This document shows, piece by piece, positions 1 through 4,909 of a DNA stretch of 8,615 nucleotides. The stretch is from Candidatus Omnitrophota bacterium (lineage in GTDB: Bacteria > Omnitrophota > Koll11 > VGKN01). The notes under the pieces are model-generated. The model ran no database searches. It worked only from the letters and a program-made list of their open reading frames with translations, and was not told where the DNA came from. Every line of letters begins with the position of its first letter. Position 1 is the stretch's first letter. The position numbers were made by a program, and so were the translations under genes. The DNA lies in contig VGKN01000047.1 of assembly GCA_016867055.1 (NCBI GenBank), positions 1-8,615 on the forward strand, given 5' to 3'.

Positions 1-229
1 CATGAAATGCTCGGGAGTCATCAATTGTTAAAGGAACTGCTACGGCATTAAGTTCTGGCCATTCAGGAAATTGAGATAGTTCAGTTACATTTTTATAAAG
101 TTTCATTCTTATGCTTTTTGTTTCAAAACTAGCACCTTTTCCTATAAGATTTCTGTCTTCAGAAAAGGCAATAGCAGGTGCGATAGTAAATAAAAGTATT
201 GCATAAACTACTGTAGCGCCTTTTCTCAT
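1..229 (-). CDS. Secreted protein of unknown function, N-terminal part (runs off left edge)
   Basis: I do not recognise this protein. The visible 76 residues start at an ATG at 227-229 and read open to the window edge; an in-frame TAG lies just upstream with no other start codon between. The N-terminus looks like a Sec signal peptide: Met-Arg-Lys, a hydrophobic core at about residues 5-18 (VVYAILLFTIAP), and an A-I-A cleavage-type motif at 19-21, followed by a polar stretch beginning FSEDRN. The protein is therefore probably exported. The remaining visible part shows no motif I can name. There is no clear Shine-Dalgarno, and a candidate promoter lies so close that the leader would be only about 10 nt. 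A gap of 245 nt separates it from hepT, so it is probably a separate transcription unit. Confidence 0.7.
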   Translation of the reverse strand, partial: MRKGATVVYAILLFTIAPAIAFSEDRNLIGKGASFETKSIRMKLYKNVTELSQFPEWPELNAVAVPLTIDDSRAFH

Positions 230-246
230 ATTATTATTTTTAATCT

Positions 247-275
247 ATAATATATATTCCTTTATAATATTACAA
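247..275 (-). promoter_or_regulatory. Candidate sigma70-type promoter for the left-edge secreted protein gene
   Basis: On the minus strand a TTGTAA hexamer (270-275) is followed after 17 nt by TATTAT (247-252). These match the consensus at 4 of 6 and 5 of 6 positions. Transcription would start near 240, only about 10 nt before the ATG at 229, which fits the absence of a Shine-Dalgarno. The surrounding DNA is very AT-rich, so chance matches are likely. Confidence 0.35.
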
Positions 276-434
276 TAAAAAGCAATTCTTAATTCTGGGG
301 GTTATTCTATAGACTTAACTATGCTATCTTAATCCAAAGCCCGACCGATTCTTTGTGGCTTTAGCAAATAATACTGCCGATAATAATATTGGTCAAGTTT
401 AAAAATCAAAAGAAGGGTCCCCTGCGAGCGGGTT

Positions 435-455
435 TTTCAACCTACATGGTTGAAA
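435..455. repeat. Perfect 8-bp inverted repeat downstream of hepT
   Basis: TTTCAACC (435-442) and GGTTGAAA (448-455) are perfect inverted copies around a 5-nt loop. It lies about 20 nt beyond the hepT stop codon. On the minus strand it is followed by AAACCC rather than a T-tract, so it is a poor intrinsic terminator. It could protect the 3' end of the mntA-hepT mRNA or assist termination. Confidence 0.5.
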
Positions 456-474
456 TCTTTACTTATAAGGTTTT

Positions 475-813
475 TTACTTAGAAGATTTCAATAGGCGGG
501 AAATTCTGTTCTTTAATTTGGGCAGTTTATTCTTGATTATATCCCACATAACCTCTGTATCAATACCAAAATACTCATGTGCCAATATATCCCGCAGGCC
601 TGCTATTTTCTTCCATTCAAACTCTGAATGACTCTTTTTCACATTTGCAGGGATATTTTTTACTGCTTCACCAATTATTTCAAGGTTCCTTGCAATTGCA
701 TCTATTAACAACTCGTCCTTCTTAAACTGAGATGAATCTATTTTCTTTGTATATTTCTCTATTTTATTAATAGCTTTTAAAATATCATCCAGATAAAGTT
801 TGTAATCACGCAT
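475..813 (-). CDS. hepT: HepT-like ribonuclease toxin (DUF86/HEPN family)
   Basis: This 112-residue, all-helical protein is the toxin half of a MntA/HepT-type toxin-antitoxin pair. The diagnostic HEPN motif R-x4-H-x-Y is intact: Arg74, His79 and Tyr81 within RDILAHEY. Family context around it is also present, namely the segment ending IGEAVKNIP (about 40-54) and the EWKKIAGLRD stretch (66-75). In characterised systems HepT is an mRNA-cutting RNase of the HEPN fold, and its motif tyrosine is AMPylated by the cognate nucleotidyltransferase. The ATG start (811-813) overlaps the end of the upstream nucleotidyltransferase gene by 8 nt, so translational coupling is likely. Only a weak purine-rich stretch (AGAGAAG) precedes it. 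Length is normal for the family and there is no sign of degradation. Activity here is inferred from the motif. Confidence 0.88.
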   Translation of the reverse strand: MRDYKLYLDDILKAINKIEKYTKKIDSSQFKKDELLIDAIARNLEIIGEAVKNIPANVKKSHSEFEWKKIAGLRDILAHEYFGIDTEVMWDIIKNKLPKLKNRISRLLKSSK

Positions 814-1099
814 ACATTACTTCTCTGAGTATATTTTGTTTTATTCTCGGTTTTAAGGCGTCCTTAATAACCAAATCAACCTTGCGCTTGAAGAGTTTTT
901 CCAGAAAGAACTTCAGTTCCATATAATTATCAAATACCTTCTTCCCTTCTTGAAATTCCACCAAAACATCTATATCGCTACTATGATGCTGGTTAGAACG
1001 GCTAAATGAACCGAATATTCCAAGCCTTTTAACCCCATAAGCCTTTATCTCATCCATATTATCTTGAATTATTCTTACTATTTTATCTCTTCCAAGCAT
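806..1099 (-). CDS. mntA: MntA-like minimal nucleotidyltransferase antitoxin
   Basis: This 97-residue protein is a minimal nucleotidyltransferase of the DNA polymerase beta fold (COG1669 type). The signature G-S-x10-D-x-D is complete: Gly30-Ser31, Asp42 and Asp44. A third metal-binding carboxylate is at Asp75 in KVDLV. In studied MntA/HepT pairs the enzyme transfers AMP from ATP to the HepT tyrosine and so neutralises it. The start ATG is at 1097-1099 with a GAGGAG Shine-Dalgarno at 1107-1112 (7-nt spacing). The gene overlaps hepT by 8 nt, antitoxin first, which is a common order. It has its own promoter at 1130-1157, so it can be expressed apart from the upstream operon. All three acidic residues are present, so an active enzyme is expected. 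Orphan nucleotidyltransferases with other substrates exist, but the overlapping HepT makes the antitoxin role the best call. Confidence 0.88.
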   Translation of the reverse strand: MLGRDKIVRIIQDNMDEIKAYGVKRLGIFGSFSRSNQHHSSDIDVLVEFQEGKKVFDNYMELKFFLEKLFKRKVDLVIKDALKPRIKQNILREVMYA

Positions 1100-1106
1100 A
1101 ATTTTT

Positions 1107-1112
1107 CTCCTC
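1107..1112 (-). promoter_or_regulatory. Ribosome binding site of mntA
   Basis: GAGGAG on the minus strand, 7 nt before the ATG at 1099. It supports that ATG as the start. Confidence 0.75.
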
Positions 1113-1129
1113 TTAATCCTTTTAAAAAA

Positions 1130-1157
1130 ATTATAGCATATTTTTAGAATTGTTAAA
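1130..1157 (-). promoter_or_regulatory. Extended -10 promoter of the mntA-hepT pair
   Basis: The minus strand carries a perfect TATAAT at 1130-1135 preceded by TGC (1136-1138), an extended -10 of the form TGnTATAAT. A weak -35 lies upstream: TTAACA at 1151-1156 with 15-nt spacing, or TTTAAC at 1152-1157 with 16-nt spacing. The start site would fall near 1123, giving a leader of roughly 24 nt that includes the GAGGAG ribosome site. The promoter sits in the 68-nt gap after the membrane-protein gene. Confidence 0.65.
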
Positions 1158-1167
1158 GTTTTTTATC

Positions 1168-3426
1168 TTATTTATTCACCAAAAGTATAATAAGAGTGGC
1201 TATGTTTAGCAAGAATACAAGGATGCAGGTTTTGATTATGCCTAAGATGGGCATTAAAAAGATACTGGTAAATAAGGAGCCGATAAAGGCGCCGAGCAAA
1301 TCAAGAGCGTAGGTAATGCCTGCTGTTTTACCCACCTCTTGTCCTTTTAGGCATATCTTATTTGCAAGGGGAAACTGAATCCCGCCGATAAAACCTGCGA
1401 TTATAGGGAGAAATGAAAATATAATATTTGAACCAAGCCAATCTAAAATGGGAGATTTCGTTTTAGCCAGAGACCAGAACAAAACAGGAAGTATAAGTGG
1501 ATAAATACAAATAGCAAGTTGGGTAAGGATAAATAATCTTCTATCATTTTTTATGTCAATCAGGTATTTAGTAATTAGAAAACTTCCTATTGCAAGCCCT
1601 ATCATAAATGAAGTGAGTATTAGCCCAAGTTTATAATAAACAAAGCCATATATTACCTGAAATGAGATAAGAACTACTATCTGAAATACTATTTCCGAGG
1701 TTCCTGTGGTCATAATGGATATAAGGTAGGGCTTTTTGTTAAAGATCTTTTTTGTTTTTAGACTAAGTGAAAATAAAACCAAGGCAAAAATTAAAAAGAA
1801 AACCCATATTTTAAACTCCGTGGTCGCCTTTAATAAATCCTTAAATTTAGAATTAAAATAGGTCATCCATAGAATTATATCGTAGAAATAACAAACGGGT
1901 TTAAAATCAAGATTAAGTGAGATTGAGCTTTTCTGCTTTAATCTATCCTCTATATAGGAAATCCTTTCTTTAGACATCTTTGAAAAAAGGTAATATTCCC
2001 TTACAAATTTTAATTTTATACCCCTTGATTTTATCCTTTCAGAAAGCTGATTATAGTCATAGGTTAAGACATTTTTATTGTTAGAGCTTAAAAAATATGC
2101 GGTGTCTCCGGGTATAACCTTCACATCAGAGAATACTTCCCTTAAGGTGTTATAGATACAACTTAAAAAATCCTGAAGCTCTTTTCCGATATAGTTTTCA
2201 GATGAGGTAAGACTAAAAGAGACAATCCCTGGATTAGAGAGGACAGATTTTATCTCTTTAAAAAATTCTAACGTATATAATCTATTGAGCTGGGCAGTAA
2301 ATGGCTCTGGCGCACTTATAATTATACAGTCGTATTTTTTCTCTGTTTTTTTAACATATAGCCTGCCGTCCATATGCCTTATCTGGATGCGGCTATCTCT
2401 TAAGACGCTCAGGTCGTTTTCCTTTAAATGGTCCTTTGCCATTTGAATAACAAGAGGGTCAAGTTCAACATAATCTACACTATTTACATCATATTTTAAG
2501 ACCTCTTTTAAAAGGCCTCCCATACCCCCTCCTATTATCAGGATATTCTTTGGCTGGGGATGCATCAGCATTGCAAAATGAGTCTGCTCTTCAGAGGAAA
2601 GCTCATCAGGAGCGCTGAATAGATGAAGACCGTTATCAAAAAAAGAAACCTGCTCATCTTCTTTTGCCACTACAATATTTCCATATATTGAATTTTTAAA
2701 ATTCAAAAGACTATAGGGCTTCCATTGAAGCCTGACCAAAGCTTCGTTAAATCTATTTATTGATATAAAAGAGGGTATAACTAATAAAATAAAGATAAAG
2801 TTTATTGCCAAAATAATTTTTCTTCTAAGAAGGTTTTCTCTTAGATTAAAAGTTAGAATAGTTGAGAAGGTCAGATTTAAAACTGAAAGGACAAGCATAA
2901 TACTCAAGGGGTTTAGATAACGGATAAGGATTAAACTTACTAAAAGGCCACCAAGGCTTGCTCCTATTGATTCAAGTATATAAACATAGCCAACGCTTTT
3001 AGAAGATTTAGTAATTTCTTCTTCGTATACCTTGCAGCTTAATGTAAATAAAAAACCATAGAAAATACAAAGGAATAAAAGAATAAAAAGGCTTGAAATA
3101 GCCATCGGAAGTAAACCTATAATTTCAGCAGGAGATACACCTATAACAGACCGGATTAATCTGACCAGGATAAGCGAACAGGGAAAGAAAAGACTTAGGA
3201 TAGTCTGACAGCCGGATACAACGAATATTTTGTGTTTAATTCTATCTACAAATAGACCAAATATTCCGGCGCCAATTGAGCCAAGGATAAACCAGAGGCC
3301 AAGGATTATACCTATTGAGAGTTCATTTCCTTGGAAGATAACCAAAAATTCCCTTACCAATACCACCTGGCTTGCCATACTGGAAAAACCTAACAAGAGT
3401 ATTGAGAAGATAAGGGATTTTTTCAA
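1168..3426 (-). CDS. Membrane-fused spermidine-synthase-like protein (14-helix estimate, degenerate catalytic site)
   Basis: This 752-residue protein has three parts: about seven membrane helices at residues 5-222, a cytosolic Rossmann methyltransferase/spermidine-synthase-like domain at about 230-530, and about seven more helices at 540-750. It belongs to the fused MFS/spermidine-synthase-like proteins of many uncultured bacteria. The SAM-binding glycine motif is at 299-304 (GGGMGG), the acidic strand at 319-323 (DYVELD region), a MDG at 352-354, YDCIIISAPEP at 365-375 and NRLYT at 381-385. True spermidine synthases have GGGDG and D-x-T/S-D-P; here Met302, Ser371 and Glu374 replace those aspartates, so aminopropyl transfer is doubtful. 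Binding of SAM or a related nucleoside remains plausible. The start is TTG at 3424-3426, the only start codon after an in-frame TAG that keeps the first helix whole; the next ATG is codon 17. It lies 13 nt after the radical SAM stop, which suggests coupling. The substrate is unknown. Confidence 0.8.
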   Translation of the reverse strand: MKKSLIFSILLLGFSSMASQVVLVREFLVIFQGNELSIGIILGLWFILGSIGAGIFGLFVDRIKHKIFVVSGCQTILSLFFPCSLILVRLIRSVIGVSPAEIIGLLPMAISSLFILLFLCIFYGFLFTLSCKVYEEEITKSSKSVGYVYILESIGASLGGLLVSLILIRYLNPLSIMLVLSVLNLTFSTILTFNLRENLLRRKIILAINFIFILLVIPSFISINRFNEALVRLQWKPYSLLNFKNSIYGNIVVAKEDEQVSFFDNGLHLFSAPDELSSEEQTHFAMLMHPQPKNILIIGGGMGGLLKEVLKYDVNSVDYVELDPLVIQMAKDHLKENDLSVLRDSRIQIRHMDGRLYVKKTEKKYDCIIISAPEPFTAQLNRLYTLEFFKEIKSVLSNPGIVSFSLTSSENYIGKELQDFLSCIYNTLREVFSDVKVIPGDTAYFLSSNNKNVLTYDYNQLSERIKSRGIKLKFVREYYLFSKMSKERISYIEDRLKQKSSISLNLDFKPVCYFYDIILWMTYFNSKFKDLLKATTEFKIWVFFLIFALVLFSLSLKTKKIFNKKPYLISIMTTGTSEIVFQIVVLISFQVIYGFVYYKLGLILTSFMIGLAIGSFLITKYLIDIKNDRRLFILTQLAICIYPLILPVLFWSLAKTKSPILDWLGSNIIFSFLPIIAGFIGGIQFPLANKICLKGQEVGKTAGITYALDLLGAFIGSLFTSIFLMPILGIIKTCILVFLLNIATLIILLVNK

Positions 3427-3439
3427 TTTGGAAAAGATT

Positions 3440-4591
3440 TTATTCCCAAAGCCCGGCTATCTGGGTATTGCAATAGCCGCAGGTTCCGTTTTTTATCTGG
3501 TTTTTAAGGATTGTATAACCTACACGTTCTATAAGGGTTTTTTTGCAGTTAGGGCAGTAGGTATGTTCTCCCTTATGCCCAGGAATATTACCAATATAAA
3601 CAAAGTTTAACCCTTCTTTTAGGGCAGTTTCTCTTGCCTCCTCCAACGTCTCAACAGGTGTTGGGTAAAGATTCTTTAATTTATATTGAGGATAAAACCT
3701 TGATAAATGAAGGGGTGTATCAGGCCCTAAATTCTTAGCAATCCATGAAGTCATTTCTCTTATTTTACCCATATCATCATTTAAGGTTGGAACTACAAGA
3801 TTTGTTATCTCAACCCAGACGCCGTTATCCCTTAAAATCTTAAGCATTGTAAGAACGCTCTGGAGTTCTTCCTGGCAGGTCTCTGTTAAATAACTCTGGT
3901 CAAAACCTTTTAAGTCCACGTTTGCTGCATCAAGTAAGCCAGTTAAATATTTACAAGGGTCGGGATTTATAAAACCGCCTGTGTGATAGAGGTTTTTTAT
4001 TCCTTTTTGTTTCGCAAGCTTTGCTGTATCAACCATATATTCAAAGAATATGGTAGGTTCGGTATAGGTATATGCGATTGTTTTACAGTTATTCTTTAAG
4101 GCTAAATCCGCCACCTCAGCAGGTGAAAGCTCTTGGTTATCCACCTCCTCAGGTTTTGACTGGGATATCTGCCAGTTCTGACAGAATTTGCACCGAAGAT
4201 TACAACCTGCTGTGGCTATAGAAAAAGATTTAGAGCCGGGCAATACATGAAATAAAGGTTTTTTTTCAATAGGGTCAATATGAACTGCTGTAAGTAGTCC
4301 ATAGACAACGCTATATAATTTCCCTTCTTTTGGTTCTCTGGCACGGCAGAAACTGCGCATTCCATTGGTAAGCGTGCACTTCCTCGGACAGAGCATACAC
4401 TGAACAGTTTCTTCATCTATTTTGTTGTAGAACATCGCCTCATAAGGTCCGAAGCGCGTTTTTGGAATATCTGCTAATAGAGAACCCGCCTTAAAGAAAT
4501 CCAAAGCAAATAAACCTGTGGAGCAGGTTGCAAAAATACAGCCCTTTTTCAAAAAATCTCTCCTTGTTAATTTATTATTAAAAATTTTCAT
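3440..4591 (-). CDS. Radical SAM enzyme, AmmeMemoRadiSam/PflA-like, with twin-arginine-like N-terminus
   Basis: This 383-residue protein carries the radical SAM motif C-x3-C-x2-C at Cys130, Cys134 and Cys137, followed by QNWQIS, which is typical of the COG1180 AmmeMemoRadiSam enzymes. Other family marks are TYTEPT (175-180), NVDLKGF (224-230) and GNIPGHKGE (334-342). Extra cysteines lie before the core (65, 68, 72, 82) and at the C-terminus (346, 349, 371, 374); the latter look like a zinc-ribbon or rubredoxin-like metal site. The N-terminus TRRDFLKKG (9-17) resembles a Tat signal and precedes a modest hydrophobic stretch. The ATG at 4591 has only a weak GGGGA site. An internal TTG at codon 14 (4550-4552) has AAGGAG 7 nt upstream, formed partly by the two Arg codons, and would remove the RR pair. 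The gene is 38 nt after the ferredoxin gene and 13 nt before the membrane protein gene. Its substrate is unknown; AMMECR1 and Memo partners are absent nearby. Confidence 0.88.
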   Translation of the reverse strand: MKIFNNKLTRRDFLKKGCIFATCSTGLFALDFFKAGSLLADIPKTRFGPYEAMFYNKIDEETVQCMLCPRKCTLTNGMRSFCRAREPKEGKLYSVVYGLLTAVHIDPIEKKPLFHVLPGSKSFSIATAGCNLRCKFCQNWQISQSKPEEVDNQELSPAEVADLALKNNCKTIAYTYTEPTIFFEYMVDTAKLAKQKGIKNLYHTGGFINPDPCKYLTGLLDAANVDLKGFDQSYLTETCQEELQSVLTMLKILRDNGVWVEITNLVVPTLNDDMGKIREMTSWIAKNLGPDTPLHLSRFYPQYKLKNLYPTPVETLEEARETALKEGLNFVYIGNIPGHKGEHTYCPNCKKTLIERVGYTILKNQIKNGTCGYCNTQIAGLWE

Positions 4592-4629
4592 ATTTATCTA
4601 TCCCCGGGCAAATCTGATAAGTATTTTTT

Positions 4630-4821
4630 CTATTCAAATTTTATTACATTTACAGGGCAATCTGAGGCTGCCTTTTTTATCAGTTCCTCATTTTTATTTA
4701 GGTCTGCACCTGCCTTCACCTTTGCAGACTCATCCGTTATCTCAAATACCTCTGGACAGGTATCTGCACAAAGCCCGCATGCGATACAATCTTCCTCAAT
4801 CCATACCTTTTTTATTGCCAT
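4630..4821 (-). CDS. Single-cluster [4Fe-4S] ferredoxin
   Basis: This 63-residue soluble electron carrier resembles the monocluster ferredoxins of Thermotoga and similar bacteria. The cluster ligands are Cys12, Cys15, Cys18 (C-x2-C-x2-C) and distant Cys55 in DCP. Cys22 occupies the position that in Thermotoga ferredoxin pairs with a second cysteine as a disulfide, but no partner is visible here. The protein is rich in Glu and Asp, as usual for the family. Its start is fixed by a full AAGGAGGTG ribosome site 6 nt before the ATG, which predicts strong translation. It lies between nrdJ (88 nt upstream) and a radical SAM gene (38 nt downstream). A role as the low-potential donor for the two radical SAM enzymes of this operon is an inference from that position. 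Confidence 0.92.
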   Translation of the reverse strand: MAIKKVWIEEDCIACGLCADTCPEVFEITDESAKVKAGADLNKNEELIKKAASDCPVNVIKFE

Positions 4822-4827
4822 CTATTA

Positions 4828-4836
4828 CACCTCCTT
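4828..4836 (-). promoter_or_regulatory. Strong ribosome binding site of the ferredoxin gene
   Basis: AAGGAGGTG on the minus strand is a nearly full-length anti-Shine-Dalgarno complement, 6 nt before the ATG at 4821. It is among the strongest in the window and would let the ferredoxin be made in excess of its operon neighbours. Confidence 0.85.
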
Positions 4837-4841
4837 CAATG

Positions 4842-4905
4842 AGTTATTTTAGTTCTTTGAGTTTATTGAGTTGGTCAAAAACGGTCTCAATGAACTCAAT
4901 GAACT
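4842..4905. repeat. 9-bp-unit repeat forming a long imperfect palindrome in the nrdJ-ferredoxin gap
   Basis: On the plus strand four consecutive 9-mers beginning AGTT occupy 4842-4877. Two perfect tandem copies of the inverted unit CAATGAACT occupy 4888-4905. The arms 4851-4870 and 4886-4905 pair at 18 of 20 positions around a 15-nt loop; in plus-strand RNA one mismatch becomes a G-U pair. A T6 run (4905-4910) follows on the plus strand, so the structure would look like a terminator only for antisense transcription. On the minus, coding strand no T-tract follows. It may be a minisatellite, an RNA processing or stabilising hairpin, or a dispersed intergenic repeat. Confidence 0.75.
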
Positions 4906-4909
4906 TTTT

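Larger units (their letters stand above)
230..474. other. Intergenic region without a supported gene
   Basis: This gap between the left-edge gene and hepT holds no convincing ORF. It contains the candidate promoter at 247-275, a weak 6-bp inverted repeat (AAAGCC at 336-341 with GGCTTT at 357-362, 15-nt loop), and a perfect 8-bp hairpin at 435-455. A GC-rich patch at about 416-433 stands out from the AT-rich surroundings but forms only a 3-bp stem, so I do not call it a terminator. Confidence 0.6.

Noticed and set aside
416..440. Terminator formed by the GC-rich patch and T5 run
   Set aside because: Only a 3-bp stem can form, and the T-run is on the plus strand, where no gene precedes it.
431..460. 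CRISPR repeat, because the sequence ends in a GGTTGAAAT-like motif
   Set aside because: There is only one copy, with no spacing pattern and no cas genes.
389..631. 80-residue plus-strand ORF
   Set aside because: It runs antisense through most of hepT, has no ribosome site or recognisable motif, and hepT is well supported.
1168..3426. Bona fide spermidine synthase (speE)
   Set aside because: The catalytic aspartates are replaced by Met302, Ser371 and Glu374, and the domain is embedded in a 14-helix membrane protein.
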